From positions 124,001-188,000 of the forward strand of contig NZ_FNFE01000003.1 in NCBI RefSeq assembly GCF_900100335.1: 64,000 bases of DNA, written 5' to 3'. Made by a program: the position numbers and the translations under genes. Below the pieces are notes generated by a model. The model was not told the DNA's origin. It did no database searches and saw nothing but the letters and a program-made list of their open reading frames with translations. The DNA is from Natronorubrum texcoconense. GTDB taxonomy: Archaea; Halobacteriota; Halobacteria; Halobacteriales; Natrialbaceae. Shown piece after piece: positions 27,156 to 36,698 of the stretch; position 1 is the stretch's first letter, and each line of letters begins with the position of its first letter.

Positions 27156-28706
27156 ATGACCATGGAGGATCGGATCGACGAACTCGAGGAGCTTCGCGAA
27201 GAGGCCCGTCTCGGCGGTGGTGAGGAGCGAATCGAGAAGCAACATGACAAGGGGAAGATGACCGCTCGCGAGCGGATCGACTACTTCCTCGACGAGGGAA
27301 CCTTCACCGAGTTCGACCAGCTTCGAACCCACCAGACCAGCCAGTTCGGGATGGAGGAAAAGAAGGTGCCCGGCGACGGCGTCGTCACGGGCTACGGGGA
27401 GGTCAACGGGCGCACCGTCTTCGTCTTCGCCCACGACTTCACCGTCTTCGGCGGCTCGCTCGGCGAGGTTTTCGCCGAGAAGATCTGTAAGGTCATGGAC
27501 ATGGCGATGGAAGTGGGCGCTCCCATCGTCGGACTCAACGACTCCGCCGGCGCCCGCATTCAGGAGGGCGTCAAGAGTCTCGCCGGCTTCACCGAAATTT
27601 TCCGCCGAAACCAGGAAGCCAGCGGCGTCGTCCCGCAGATCTCCTCCATCATGGGCCCCTGTGCGGGCGGTGCGGTCTACTCGCCGTCTATCACCGACTT
27701 CATCTTCATGGTGAAAGACACGAGCCACATGTACATCACCGGCCCCGGCGTCACCAAGACCGTCACCGGGGAGGAAGTCACACATGAGGAACTGGGCGGC
27801 GCGATGACCCACGCCGGGAAGACCGGCGTCGCCCAATTCGCCTGCGAGAGCGAAGAACAGGCCCTGGACGATATCAAACGACTGCTCTCTTACCTCCCCC
27901 AGAACAACGTCGAGGATCCGCCGCGCGTCGAGCCGTGGGACGATCCCGACCGCCGCGACGAGGAACTCAAGTCGATCGTTCCCCCGAGCCCCCAGAAGCC
28001 CTACGACATGACCGACGTCATCGACAGCGTCGTCGACGAGGGCTCGTTCTTCGAGGTGGCGGACAACTTCGCCAAGGAGATCGTCGTCGGCTTCGGCCGT
28101 CTCGACGGTCGCTCGGTCGGCCTCGTCGCCAATCAGCCCCGCGTCAACGCCGGCACGCTCACCGTCGACTCCTCGATGAAAGGGTCCCGATTCATCCGTT
28201 TCTGTGACTCCTTCAACATCCCCATCGTCACCTTCGTCGACGTCCCCGGTTACATGCCCGGGACCGACCAGGAACACCGCGGGATCATCCGCCACGGCGC
28301 GAAGCTCCTCTACGCGTACTCGGAGGCGACCGTCCCGCTGCTGACCGTTATCACCCGCAAGGCCTACGGCGGCGCCTACTGTGTCATGGCCTCGAAGAAC
28401 CTCGGCGCCGACGTCAACTACGCCTGGCCGACCGCCGAAATCGCGGTTATGGGCCCCCAGGGCGCGGTCAACATCCTCTACCGCAAGGAACTCGCCGAGT
28501 CCGACAACCCCGACGAACTGCGCGACGAACTCATCGAGGAGTACCGCGAGGAGTTCGCCAACCCGTACACTGCAACGGACAAGGGCTTCCTCGATGACGT
28601 CATCGTCCCGACCGAGACCCGACCGCGGCTGATCGACGACCTCGAGATGCTCGAGACGAAACGCGAACAGAACCCGGACAAGAAACACGGCAACATCCCA
28701 CTGTAA
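27156..28706 (+). CDS. pccB: Acyl-CoA (propionyl/acetyl-CoA) carboxylase carboxyltransferase subunit
   Basis: A 516-residue carboxyltransferase of the PccB/AccD5 type. It moves the carboxyl group from biotin to propionyl- or acetyl-CoA. Crotonase-like halves are seen with 'GLNDSAGARIQEGVKSL', 'GPCAGGAVYSP' and, in the second half, 'FVDVPGYMPGTDQEHRGII' and 'RKAYGGAYCVM', which carry the oxyanion-hole glycines. The ATG 'MTMEDRIDELEELREEA' has a Shine-Dalgarno sequence; an open frame extends 48 codons upstream without similarity. It is followed after three bases by a small third subunit, and the biotin-carrying subunit is encoded 2.7 kb downstream. Confidence 0.93.
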   Translation: MTMEDRIDELEELREEARLGGGEERIEKQHDKGKMTARERIDYFLDEGTFTEFDQLRTHQTSQFGMEEKKVPGDGVVTGYGEVNGRTVFVFAHDFTVFGGSLGEVFAEKICKVMDMAMEVGAPIVGLNDSAGARIQEGVKSLAGFTEIFRRNQEASGVVPQISSIMGPCAGGAVYSPSITDFIFMVKDTSHMYITGPGVTKTVTGEEVTHEELGGAMTHAGKTGVAQFACESEEQALDDIKRLLSYLPQNNVEDPPRVEPWDDPDRRDEELKSIVPPSPQKPYDMTDVIDSVVDEGSFFEVADNFAKEIVVGFGRLDGRSVGLVANQPRVNAGTLTVDSSMKGSRFIRFCDSFNIPIVTFVDVPGYMPGTDQEHRGIIRHGAKLLYAYSEATVPLLTVITRKAYGGAYCVMASKNLGADVNYAWPTAEIAVMGPQGAVNILYRKELAESDNPDELRDELIEEYREEFANPYTATDKGFLDDVIVPTETRPRLIDDLEMLETKREQNPDKKHGNIPL

Positions 28707-28709
28707 CGC

Positions 28710-29054
28710 ATGGCATCCCAGAAACAGGCCGAGCCGAGCGATTCGGGTGGGTCCGCGACGGACGAGGGACGCGAGACGGCCGCGAGCGTGCTGCCGGCCG
28801 GCGCCAGTCTCGATATCCCCGACGATGCGGACGACGAGGAAGCCGCGGCGATCGTCGCGGCCGTCGGTGCTCACCTTCACGACCACGCGCTGGCGGTCGC
28901 CGCCGCGGCGGCCGCGGACGGCGAGGAGACGTGGGACGAGAAGCGCTGGGCGTTCGCGGGTCGGATTCGCGACCAGCAGTCACGAACCGTGCGCGTCCCA
29001 CGCGATGCGCCGACGAACGCCTGGTCGGCTGCCGGGCGAACCGATCGGTTCTGA
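28710..29054 (+). CDS. pccX: Small carboxylase subunit, PccX-like
   Basis: A 114-residue acidic protein three bases after pccB. The core '[19 protein letters not shown]' and '[16 protein letters not shown]' resembles the small epsilon-type subunits of actinobacterial and haloarchaeal acyl-CoA carboxylases. The known precedent is PccX, the third subunit of the Haloferax mediterranei propionyl-CoA carboxylase. Symbol given from position and pattern; the sequence is short and low in information, so the call is moderate. Confidence 0.65.
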   Translation: MASQKQAEPSDSGGSATDEGRETAASVLPAGASLDIPDDADDEEAAAIVAAVGAHLHDHALAVAAAAAADGEETWDEKRWAFAGRIRDQQSRTVRVPRDAPTNAWSAAGRTDRF

Positions 29055-29211
29055 CGCGGGTTCGGCCGCTGTCTTTCGCTGTCTCAGCCTCGAGTCGTGC
29101 TCTGTGTATCGAACGCAGGGTCGTCCGGAGCACCTCGAATCCGCCGTTCCGCGTCTCCTCTCCTGCGGGTCAATGAATGCAATTAAGAGACCCCACACAC
29201 AACCCCCGAGC

Positions 29212-29400
29212 ATGGCCACGGAAACCGAGTCTACGACGGATATGGGTGTTGGACTGGCGCTCGCGCTCGGCGCAGTCGCGTCGATCGGTGCGCTGTTGAT
29301 GTTCGTTGGTGCACCAGATATGACGGCTGCCTGGGGATTCGCGGCGGCGATGCTCTTTAGCTCGCTGGCAGTCGTCGGCATCCACCTCTACTGGGACTAA
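29212..29400 (+). CDS. 62-residue two-helix membrane protein
   Basis: Starts '[20 protein letters not shown]', with hydrophobic helices about residues 13-30 and 38-60, and ends 'VVGIHLYWD'. A conserved-looking small membrane protein of the kind widespread in haloarchaea; I do not know its role. It lies in the gap between the carboxylase subunit genes, in the same direction. No signal peptide cleavage site. Confidence 0.6.
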   Translation: MATETESTTDMGVGLALALGAVASIGALLMFVGAPDMTAAWGFAAAMLFSSLAVVGIHLYWD

Positions 29401-29499
29401 CTCACACACCGGCCGAAACGCCGGTGACAGTCAGCGTAATCGACCTGAAACGGCCTATAAAAGTTAAGAGCAACGACGCCCTAGAGGCGACCACGGACG

Positions 29500-29724
29500 A
29501 TGACCGACTACTCCAACGAAGAGCAGCGAATTCTCTCACACCTCCGAGAGAGCGCCGCCCGAGGTGAACAGTACTTCCGGGCGAAGAACATCGCGGACGC
29601 GATCGGATTGTCCTCGAAACAGGTAGGTGTCCGTCTCCCTCACCTCGCGGAGAAAGCCGACGAGGTCGACATCGAAAAGTGGGGCCGTGCCCGTTCGACG
29701 ACCTGGAAAGTCACCATCAGTTGA
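29500..29724 (+). CDS. Small winged-helix-like protein
   Basis: 74 residues, 'MTDYSNEEQRILSHLRESA' followed by 'YFRAKNIADAIGLSSKQVG' and 'IEKWGRARSTTWKVTI'. The pattern of helix-turn-helix plus a terminal strand is that of a minimal winged helix (a DUF7123-like family in my recollection), so it may bind nucleic acid or a regulator. A TATA-like TATAAAAGTTAA lies upstream at about 29457-29467. Confidence 0.65.
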   Translation: MTDYSNEEQRILSHLRESAARGEQYFRAKNIADAIGLSSKQVGVRLPHLAEKADEVDIEKWGRARSTTWKVTIS

Positions 29725-29784
29725 ATCCGCATACCACGCACGGTTTCACGCGTCCGGACGTCGATCCCCGCTCGGTCCACGGTC

Positions 29785-29794
29785 TTTTTAATAG
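29785..29794 (+). promoter_or_regulatory. TATA box of the SRPBCC gene
   Basis: TTTTTAATAG centred 26 bp before the ATG. It supports a leaderless transcript and excludes the in-frame start seven codons upstream. Confidence 0.6.
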
Positions 29795-29814
29795 TGACTC
29801 ACGCAGGTAGAGCC

Positions 29815-30261
29815 ATGACTGTACGGGTCGACCGTTCGTTCGAGCTGTCGGCATCACCCGAGCGCGTCTGGGAGTTCATCGCCGACCCGGAGAACCGGGC
29901 CCAGGCAATCAGCGTCGTTCAGGAGTACACCGTCGACGACCCCGAGGGTCGGCGAGTAACCTGGCACGTCGAACTGCCCATCCCGCTCGTCCGCAAGACC
30001 GTCGCCGTCGAGACCGAAGACGTCACTCGCGAGCCGCCGGAGTACGTCGAGTTCGTCGGGAAATCGAAAGTGATGCAGGTCACCGGAAAACACGAGATCG
30101 TCGAGACGGAAGCAGGCTCTCGGCTCGAGAACAACTTCACCGTCGACGGCAAACTCCCCGGTGTCGAGAAGTTCTTCAAGCGCAATCTGGACGGCGAACT
30201 CGAGAACCTCCGTCGGGCGCTCGAACGGGATATCGAGCGGACTCGGTCGGAGGAGTCGTGA
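29815..30261 (+). CDS. SRPBCC (CoxG-like) ligand-binding protein
   Basis: A 148-residue START/SRPBCC fold protein. The N-terminal 'VRVDRSFELSASPERVWEFIADPEN' region (core 'SASPERVWEFIADPEN') and the C-terminal amphipathic helix 'LENLRRALERDIERTR' are typical. Such proteins bind hydrophobic ligands or act in complex assembly. The stop overlaps the start of the nitrilase-family gene by one base (TGATG), which indicates co-translation. Confidence 0.78.
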   Translation: MTVRVDRSFELSASPERVWEFIADPENRAQAISVVQEYTVDDPEGRRVTWHVELPIPLVRKTVAVETEDVTREPPEYVEFVGKSKVMQVTGKHEIVETEAGSRLENNFTVDGKLPGVEKFFKRNLDGELENLRRALERDIERTRSEES

Positions 30262-31094
30262 TGGCGGCCTCGACCGCGGACGGACTCCGGATCGCTCTCG
30301 CCCAGCTCGAGGTCGAACCCGCCGAGATCGACGCGAACGTCGAGCGAGCGCTCGAGGCGGTCTCGAGCGCCGCCTCCCGAGGTGCGGACCTGGTCGCGCT
30401 TCCGGAACTGTTCAACGTGGGCTACTTCGCGTTCGACAGCTACGAACGCCTTGCCGAGCCGTTCGAGGGGGAGACCTTCACGCAGCTGCAGGAAGCCGCG
30501 GCCGAGCACGAGATCGCCGTCCTCGCGGGAAGCATCGTCGAGGATCTGGCCGCCACCGAGACCGTCGCGACGCCCGCCGAGGAGGGGCTCGCGAACACGG
30601 CCGCGCTGTTCGACTCGAGCGGCGCGTTACAGCTGGTCTACCGAAAACACCACCTCTTTGGCTACCAGTCGGCCGAGTCGGAGCTGCTCGTGCCCGGCGA
30701 ACGCATCGAGACCACCGAAATCGGCGGCGTCACCGTCGGCGCGACCACCTGCTACGACCTGCGATTTCCGGAGCTCTACCGACGGCTGATCGACGCCGGC
30801 GCGGAACTGGTGCTCGTGCCGAGTGCGTGGCCCTATCCGCGGATCGAACACTGGGAGACGCTTTCACGTGCCCGTGCGATCGAGAATCAGTGTTTCGTCG
30901 CGACGATCAACGGTTCCGGCGAGTTCGACGACGCCGACGCGACGCTGCTCGGCCGCTCGACCGTCTACGACCCCTGGGGGACCGCGCTTTCCTCGAGCGG
31001 TGACGAGCCGACGCTGGTCGTGAGCGACATCGATCTCGACTCGCTCGAGCGCGTGCGCGAGGAGTTTCCGGCGCTCCGAGATCGACGGCTGTAG
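30261..31094 (+). CDS. Carbon-nitrogen hydrolase (nitrilase superfamily)
   Basis: A 277-residue amidase of the nitrilase superfamily. The catalytic triad is visible as E49 ('ALPELFNVG'), K129 ('VYRKHHLFG') and C164 ('TTCYDLRFPE'). It is related to omega-amidase and N-carbamoyl-type hydrolases; the exact amide substrate is not readable. An alternative GTG lies three bases upstream. Cytoplasmic, no signal peptide. Confidence 0.9.
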   Translation: MAASTADGLRIALAQLEVEPAEIDANVERALEAVSSAASRGADLVALPELFNVGYFAFDSYERLAEPFEGETFTQLQEAAAEHEIAVLAGSIVEDLAATETVATPAEEGLANTAALFDSSGALQLVYRKHHLFGYQSAESELLVPGERIETTEIGGVTVGATTCYDLRFPELYRRLIDAGAELVLVPSAWPYPRIEHWETLSRARAIENQCFVATINGSGEFDDADATLLGRSTVYDPWGTALSSSGDEPTLVVSDIDLDSLERVREEFPALRDRRL

Positions 31095-31443
31095 TCTCGA
31101 GGCGCAGAATCGACGACTACCCCCGGCCGATCGCGGATGAAACCATCAGACGACGAGACGATCCCGCGACCGCTGACTTTTTATCCCGTGGCGGTAATTA
31201 TTCAAGTGCCGGTTGACAGGCGCTTTTCACGTCACGACCGGCATTGCGCGTCGCTCCGGCCCGTCGCTCGCTCGTCTCCCGGGAACGAGCGACTCACTCC
31301 GCCCCACGTCTCGCCCACTCCCTCGTCCACATCCCTTTCGGACGAACTCACTCGAATTCGAGTACATAGCCGTTGCCCCATCCATCCAGCGGCGACCCGT
31401 TGCGAAAAAGTAACGTAGCCGGTTCGCGTCTGTTTTGCCAGGA
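31095..31443 (+). other. Gene-free stretch upstream of pccA
   Basis: No convincing gene. A TATA-like CTTTTTATC at about 31179-31187 and a second AT-rich box GAAAAAGTAAC about 35 bp before the pccA ATG are the only signals. The first could start a short untranslated RNA or an alternative pccA transcript; nothing else was seen. Confidence 0.4.
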
Positions 31444-33279
31444 ATGTTCAGGAAGGTTCTCGTCGCGAACCGAGGGGAGATCGCCGTTCGAGTGATGCGA
31501 GCGTGCGAGGAGCTGAATATCGGCACGGTCGCCGTCTACTCCGACGCCGACTCGGACGGCGGCCACGTCCGCTACGCCGACGAAGCGTACAACGTCGGCC
31601 CCGCGCGAGCGGCGGACTCGTACCTCGATCACGAGGCCGTCATCGACGCCGCGCGGCGAGCGGACGCCGACGCGATTCACCCCGGCTACGGCTTCCTCGC
31701 GGAGAACGCCGAATTCGCGAGCAAAGTCGAAGCCGCCGACGGGATCACCTGGATCGGTCCCGCGAGCGACGCGATGGAGTCGCTGGGCGAGAAGACCAAG
31801 GCGCGAACGATCATGAACGAGGCCGACGTCCCGATCGTTCCCGGGACCACCGACCCCGTCACCGAACCGGAAGAGGTCAAAACGTTCGGCGAGGAACACG
31901 GCTATCCGATCGCCATCAAGGCCGAAGGCGGCGGCGGCGGCCGCGGGATGAAGGTCGTCTGGGACGAAAGCGAAGTCGAGGACCAACTCGAGAGCGCCCA
32001 GCGCGAGGGCGAGGCCTACTTCGACAACGACTCGGTCTACCTCGAGCGCTACTTGGAGCAGCCGCGCCACATCGAGGTCCAGATCGTCGCCGACCACCAC
32101 GGAAACGTCCGCCACCTCGGGGAGCGCGACTGTTCGCTCCAGCGGCGTCACCAGAAGGTCATCGAGGAGGGGCCGTCGGCGGCCCTCTCGGACGAGTTGC
32201 GCGAGAAGATCGGCGAGGCCGCCCGTCGGGGCGTCTCCGCCGCGGAGTACACCAACGCCGGCACCGTCGAGTTCCTCGTCGAAGAGGAAGAGCGAGAGCC
32301 GGGCGAACTGCTCGGTCCCGACGCGAACTTCTACTTCCTCGAAGTCAACACCCGTATCCAGGTCGAACACACCGTTACCGAGGAGATCACGGGCATCGAC
32401 ATCGTCAAGCGCCAGATTCGGATCGCCGCCGGCGAGGAGCTCGACTTCGCACAGGACGACGTCGAGATCGACGGCCACGCGATGGAGTTCCGGATCAACG
32501 CCGAGAACGCGGCCAACGACTTCGCGCCGGCGACCGGTGGCACGCTCGAGACCTACGACCCACCGGGCGGCATCGGCGTCCGCATGGACGACGCCCTTCG
32601 CCAGGGTGACGACCTCGTCACCGACTACGACTCGATGATCGCCAAACTCGTCGTCTGGGGCGAGGACCGCGACGAGTGTATCGAGCGCTCGCTGCGCGCC
32701 CTACGGGAGTACGAGATCGCGGGCATCCCGACGATCATCCCCTTCCACCGACTCATGCTCACCGACGAGGAGTTCGTCCAGAGCACCCACACCACGAAGT
32801 ATCTCGACGAGGAGATCGACGAGAGCCGAATCGAAGAGGCCCAAGCGCAGTGGGGCGGCGACGTCGGCGACGGCGGAAGCGGCGACGACGAGGAGACCGT
32901 CGAACGCGAGTTCACCGTCGAGGTCAACGGCAAGCGCTTCGAGGTCGAACTCGAGGAACACGGCGCGCCCGCCATCCCGGCCGGCGACGTCGACGTCGGT
33001 GGCGGCGGCGCTCAACCGCCACAGCCCGCGGGCGGGGACAGCGGCGGAAGCGAACTCGAGGGCAGCGGCGAGACGGTTGACGCGGAGATGCAGGGGACGA
33101 TCCTCGACGTAAAGGTCGAGGTCGGCGACGAGGTCGCCGCCGGTGACGTGCTGGTCGTCCTCGAGGCGATGAAGATGGAAAACGACATCGTCGCCTCCAA
33201 GGGCGGCACCGTCACCGAGATCGCCGTCGAGGAAGACCAGAGCGTGGATATGGGCGACGTGCTGGTCGTCCTCGAGTAG
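31444..33279 (+). CDS. pccA: Biotin carboxylase/biotin carrier fusion subunit of acyl-CoA carboxylase
   Basis: A 611-residue two-function protein. The biotin carboxylase part (residues 1 to about 450) has '[16 protein letters not shown]', the ATP-grasp Gly-rich loop '[10 protein letters not shown]', '[13 protein letters not shown]' and '[12 protein letters not shown]'. A Gly/Asp-rich linker leads to a biotin carrier domain whose attachment Lys is in '[11 protein letters not shown]'. It charges biotin with bicarbonate using ATP and delivers it to PccB. The start is the ATG of '[12 protein letters not shown]'; a TTG nine bases upstream is less likely. Haloarchaea use this complex for propionyl- and acetyl-CoA. 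Confidence 0.93.
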   Translation: MFRKVLVANRGEIAVRVMRACEELNIGTVAVYSDADSDGGHVRYADEAYNVGPARAADSYLDHEAVIDAARRADADAIHPGYGFLAENAEFASKVEAADGITWIGPASDAMESLGEKTKARTIMNEADVPIVPGTTDPVTEPEEVKTFGEEHGYPIAIKAEGGGGGRGMKVVWDESEVEDQLESAQREGEAYFDNDSVYLERYLEQPRHIEVQIVADHHGNVRHLGERDCSLQRRHQKVIEEGPSAALSDELREKIGEAARRGVSAAEYTNAGTVEFLVEEEEREPGELLGPDANFYFLEVNTRIQVEHTVTEEITGIDIVKRQIRIAAGEELDFAQDDVEIDGHAMEFRINAENAANDFAPATGGTLETYDPPGGIGVRMDDALRQGDDLVTDYDSMIAKLVVWGEDRDECIERSLRALREYEIAGIPTIIPFHRLMLTDEEFVQSTHTTKYLDEEIDESRIEEAQAQWGGDVGDGGSGDDEETVEREFTVEVNGKRFEVELEEHGAPAIPAGDVDVGGGGAQPPQPAGGDSGGSELEGSGETVDAEMQGTILDVKVEVGDEVAAGDVLVVLEAMKMENDIVASKGGTVTEIAVEEDQSVDMGDVLVVLE

Positions 33280-33807
33280 GGCGGCTTCGGTCTCGAGGTG
33301 GACGAGTACAGTTCTCGAGTCGAGGCGATTCGATTGCGTCGATTTCTCCGGTCGATTCGACTCCCGCAGGTCGAACTAAGAGCCGGTTCTCAGCGCCGAT
33401 CGGGATTCGATTCTGGTTCCGTCAGTGAATATGTGCGGGCCAGCAGTGAAGGGGAGAGGCTCGAAACGACCGGTGCACGCGGTCTCGAGCGGTTTCCGCT
33501 CGACGCCGCTGCGACGACACCGTGTCGCCCGGTCGTCACCGGACGATCGGTGCGCGGGTGAACGCCGAACGATCGGCTCGGGTGCCTCCGGAGCGACACC
33601 GGACTCGGGGTGGTGCCCGGCTCCGGCGTCTGACTGGTCAGTCATTGGTGCTCCGGCCACCCGCCGACCCGTTCCCGGCCTCGATCGCGACGGCTGGTAT
33701 CGTTCGCTGACTGCGACTATTCTACTGCGGTGCGTCTCGAACCGCTCTGCTCACTTCGATCCAGCACGCGCCGCCGCAGACGGTTCGATCGTCGGCGTTC
33801 GTTCCGA
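33280..33807 (+). other. Gene-free stretch between pccA and the radical SAM genes
   Basis: No supported gene on either strand; the open frames present are Arg/Pro/Ser-rich and overlap one another. Two small features were noted: a perfect 6-bp palindrome TGACTG-GT-CAGTCA at 33631-33644, and an 18-bp sequence GCCGCCGCAGACGGTTCG near 33769 that recurs about 170 bp further on inside the SPASM region of the radical SAM gene. This may be a decayed gene end. Confidence 0.35.
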
Positions 33808-34929
33808 TCAATCGCCCACGGAGACGCCGTCGCTCGAGTCCCACGGCAACGGTCCGTCGTAGGCGTCGGGGACGAACGGACAGAGCGGATCGCTCTCGAG
33901 CGGGTCGCCGGTGTGGGCGTACGCGCGGGAGCGACTGCCGCCGCAGACGGTTCGGTACGGGCAGGCGCCGCACTTCCCCGTGAGTTGGTCGCGGTCGCGC
34001 AACGACTCGAAGAGCGGTGATTCCCGGTAGATCTCGCACACTGGTCGATCGCGAACGTTACCGGCCGATTCCGGGAGAAATCCCGAGGGAAAGACTTCGC
34101 CGGTGTGGCTGACGAACGCGAAGCCGTCGCCGGCGACGATACCGGTGCGCCGCTCGAGACCGGGATTCGACGTTTCGCCGTCGGGATTCGCAATCGCTCC
34201 CCGCTGCTGGCGCTGGATCGAGACCCGTCGGTACTGTGGGGCTTCGGTCGTCTTGAGCCCGAACGGCTCCGTCTCGCTCACCTCGTCCAGCCAGGCCATC
34301 ACCGCGTCGGCCTCGGCGGGATCGATCGGCTCGAGAATCGACCCTCGGCCGATCGGCACGAGGAAGAAGACGCTCCACATGACCGCGCCGATTTCGGAGA
34401 GGAGGTCCCGGATGGCGGGGAGTTCCCCGACCGTCTGCCGGCAGACGGTCGTGTTGACCTGCACCGGGAGCCCAACGGCTCGAGCGTCCGCGACGGCCCG
34501 AATCGTCTCCTCGAAGCTGCCAGTTTCGCCCCGAAAGGCGTCGTGGCTCTCGGGCGACGCGCCGTCGATGCTGACGGCCATCCGTTTGAGCCCGGCGTCG
34601 GCCATCGCCCGAATTCGATCGGGCGTCAACGAGTGGGTCCCACTCGGCGTGATCGTCATCCGCAGGCCCAGATCGTCGCCGTAGGCGATCAGCTCCTCGA
34701 CGTCGTCCCGAACGAGCGGGTCGCCGCCCGAGAGGACGACCAGCTGGCCGTCGCCGAAGGCAGCGGCCTGCTCGAGCAGCCGTTTTCCTTCCGCGGTCGA
34801 GAGCTCGTTCGGATGGCGGTTCGGCCGCGCGTCGGCACGGCAGTGGTCACAGGCGAGCCCGCAGGCCTGGGTGAGTTCCCAGATGAGCACGAGCGGTCGC
34901 TCGGCCGTGTCGAGGGTACCGGGGCGCAT
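33808..34929 (-). CDS. Radical SAM/SPASM enzyme A, heme-biosynthesis type
   Basis: A 373-residue radical SAM protein. The cluster motif C-x3-C-x2-C is in 'ACGLACDHCRAD' near the N-terminus, 'LSGGDPLVRDD' follows, and a C-terminal SPASM region 'CGACPYRTVCGG' binds a second iron-sulfur cluster. 'SRSRAYAHTGDPLESDPLC' is the ending shared with AhbC/AhbD/NirJ heme enzymes. I recall this type as TIGR04053. It could complete siroheme-dependent heme synthesis, or modify the small Htur_1727-type protein encoded divergently 150 bp away. I start at 'MRPGTLDTAERPLVL', with a TATA-like GAGCTATTC about 28 bp upstream. Confidence 0.85.
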   Translation of the reverse strand: MRPGTLDTAERPLVLIWELTQACGLACDHCRADARPNRHPNELSTAEGKRLLEQAAAFGDGQLVVLSGGDPLVRDDVEELIAYGDDLGLRMTITPSGTHSLTPDRIRAMADAGLKRMAVSIDGASPESHDAFRGETGSFEETIRAVADARAVGLPVQVNTTVCRQTVGELPAIRDLLSEIGAVMWSVFFLVPIGRGSILEPIDPAEADAVMAWLDEVSETEPFGLKTTEAPQYRRVSIQRQQRGAIANPDGETSNPGLERRTGIVAGDGFAFVSHTGEVFPSGFLPESAGNVRDRPVCEIYRESPLFESLRDRDQLTGKCGACPYRTVCGGSRSRAYAHTGDPLESDPLCPFVPDAYDGPLPWDSSDGVSVGD

Positions 34930-34993
34930 CGTCGGATATCGACGACGATCGGTTGAATAGCTCTCCGTCGTTCCCGGCGGTCGGGAACACCGC

Positions 34994-35005
34994 CGAACGC
35001 GTTCG
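34994..35005. promoter_or_regulatory. CGAA-N4-TTCG palindrome, box 1
   Basis: CGAACGCGTTCG, extended by one base on each side to a perfect 14-base palindrome. It lies in the 150-bp gap between divergent radical SAM enzyme A and the Htur_1727-type gene, about 70 and 80 bp from their starts. It matches the site I recall for the haloarchaeal regulator NarO (CGAA-N4-TTCG). Confidence 0.65.
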
Positions 35006-35079
35006 GTACGCAGGCGAAGAGTTCCCACGAGATGGGAGTTTGGGTGAACGCTCTTCGGCCGGATTCCCTACGTCCCCGC

Positions 35080-35439
35080 ATGGTCGAGAAGGCACGACGC
35101 GAGCGTGTAGATGCGGACGAACGGGGGAATCCAACCCAGCAGTGGGAGGTGTTCTGTCGGGACGAGTCGGGCGATCCGCTGCGTCACGTCGGCAGCGTGG
35201 CCGCAGCCAGCGGTACGGAGGCCCACGAACACGCCTCGAGGCTGTTCGGCTGGTACGCCGTCGACCTCTGGCTCTGTCCGGCCGACGACGTGGAACGGTA
35301 CTCGACGCGGGGGCTCGAGTCGGACGCTGACGAACCGAACGACGGTGACGGCGACCGTGACGAGCACAAGGAACCGCGCGTTTACGAGGGAACTGAGGGC
35401 GAACCTCGCGAGGGGGAGGGCCGGGTGACCGACGCGTGA
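35080..35439 (+). CDS. Htur_1727-family candidate RiPP, radical SAM partner
   Basis: A 119-residue protein 'MVEKARRERVDADERGN', then 'WEVFCRDESGDPLRHVGSVA' and 'HASRLFGWYAVDLWLCPAD', followed by a highly polar tail. This matches my recollection of the Htur_1727 family (TIGR04031), small haloarchaeal proteins always found beside radical SAM/SPASM enzymes and proposed to be ribosomally made, modified peptides. The stop overlaps the start of radical SAM enzyme B as GTGA, so substrate and enzyme would be made together. Two cysteines (in 'VFCRD' and 'WLCPAD') are possible modification sites. An alternative role is a carrier or regulatory subunit of the enzyme. Confidence 0.75.
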   Translation: MVEKARRERVDADERGNPTQQWEVFCRDESGDPLRHVGSVAAASGTEAHEHASRLFGWYAVDLWLCPADDVERYSTRGLESDADEPNDGDGDRDEHKEPRVYEGTEGEPREGEGRVTDA

Positions 35440-36644
35440 TCTCGATCAGCAAACTCCTCTGCGACCTCGACGCCGAGGGCGACGGCCTGCGCTACGACGC
35501 TGCGGCCGGCTCCTCGAAGCCCCAGATCACCGCGGACAAACAGCGCAAGCCGGTCGTGGTCTGGAACGCGACCCGTCGGTGTAACCTCTACTGCTCGCAC
35601 TGCTACGCCGGCGCCGACCTCGAGGCCGCGCCGAGCGAGTTCTCGACGGACGAGGCGAAGGCGTTCCTCGCACAACTCGCCGACTACGGGGCCCCGGTCG
35701 TCCTCTTTTCGGGGGGCGAACCGCTCGTTCGCGAGGATCTGGTCGAACTCGTCGATCACGCCGCGGACCTCGGCCTCCGGCCGGTGCTCTCCTCGAACGG
35801 CACGCTGCTCACGCGGGAGAAAGCCGCGACGCTGCGAGACGCCGGACTCCAGTACGCCGGCATCTCGGTCGACGGTCTCCCCGAGCGAAACGACCGGTTT
35901 CGAGGGCGAGACGGCGCGTTCGAGGCCGCCGTCCGGGGCATCGAGAACTGTCTCGAGGTCGGCCTCAAGACCGGGCTTCGGTACACGATCACCGAGGCCA
36001 ACGCGCCCGACCTGGAGGGCGTCGTCGACCTGCTCGCCGAGAAGGGTCTCGACCGATTCTGCTTCTACCACCTCGATTACGGCGGCCGCGGGGCCGATAT
36101 CGTCGACGTTGATCTCTCGCCCGCGGCAAAACGCGAGGCCGTCGAGCGCGTCGTAGACCTCACGCTCGACTACCACGACCGCGGCGAGGAGATCGAGACG
36201 CTGCTGGTGGGCAACTATGCCGACGCCGGCTTCCTCGTCGAGTACGCCCGCGAGGAGTTCGGCGAGGCGAAAGCGCGGGCCGTTTACGACCACCTCGAGC
36301 GAAATGGCGGCGACCCGACGGGCGAGCGAATCGCGGACGTCGACTACGCGGGCAACGTTCACCTGACCCAGTTCTGGCAGGGGTACAGTCTCGGAAACGT
36401 CCGGGATCGGCCGTTCGGCGAGATCTGGGAGGACGAGTCGAATCCGCTTCTGTCCGCCCTTCGAAATCGGGAGGACCACCTAACGGGAGCGTGTGCGGAC
36501 TGTCGCTACCGATCGATCTGTCGCGGCGGCTCCCGACTCCGAGCGCTGGCGACGACGGGCGACCTGTTCGCCCCCGACCCGCAGTGTTACCTCCGCGAGG
36601 ACGAACGGCGCGGCGGCGGACCGGCCGGCGGCGTCGCGGACTGA
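35436..36644 (+). CDS. Radical SAM/SPASM enzyme B, AhbC/NirJ-like
   Basis: A 402-residue radical SAM enzyme from a GTG start ('MISISKLLCDLDAEGDGL'). The cluster motif is in 'RRCNLYCSHCYAG', the glycine-rich 'FSGGEPLVRED' follows, and the C-terminal SPASM cysteines are in 'CADCRYRSICRGG', with 'LRALATTGDLFAPDPQC' to finish. The N-terminal 'ISKLLCD' and overall length are those of AhbC (12,18-didecarboxysiroheme deacetylase) and NirJ. It is probably a heme or heme d1-type biosynthesis enzyme. Coupling to the Htur_1727-type gene by a GTGA overlap suggests that protein assists it or is its substrate. Confidence 0.85.
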   Translation: MISISKLLCDLDAEGDGLRYDAAAGSSKPQITADKQRKPVVVWNATRRCNLYCSHCYAGADLEAAPSEFSTDEAKAFLAQLADYGAPVVLFSGGEPLVREDLVELVDHAADLGLRPVLSSNGTLLTREKAATLRDAGLQYAGISVDGLPERNDRFRGRDGAFEAAVRGIENCLEVGLKTGLRYTITEANAPDLEGVVDLLAEKGLDRFCFYHLDYGGRGADIVDVDLSPAAKREAVERVVDLTLDYHDRGEEIETLLVGNYADAGFLVEYAREEFGEAKARAVYDHLERNGGDPTGERIADVDYAGNVHLTQFWQGYSLGNVRDRPFGEIWEDESNPLLSALRNREDHLTGACADCRYRSICRGGSRLRALATTGDLFAPDPQCYLREDERRGGGPAGGVAD

Positions 36645-36698
36645 GACGGCTGCCGAGCGCGATTCCGGGCCCGCACAAGAACGTCGGCCGCGACCGGC

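Noticed and set aside
27153..28886. 577-codon open frame on the minus strand opposite pccB
   Set aside because: It is the antisense frame of a strongly conserved carboxyltransferase; long antisense frames are common at this GC content, and the translation is Val/Asp/Arg-rich with no family signal.
33376..33862. Overlapping open frames of 90-145 codons between pccA and radical SAM enzyme A
   Set aside because: Arg/Pro/Ser-rich translations in several frames at once, no promoter and no family resemblance.
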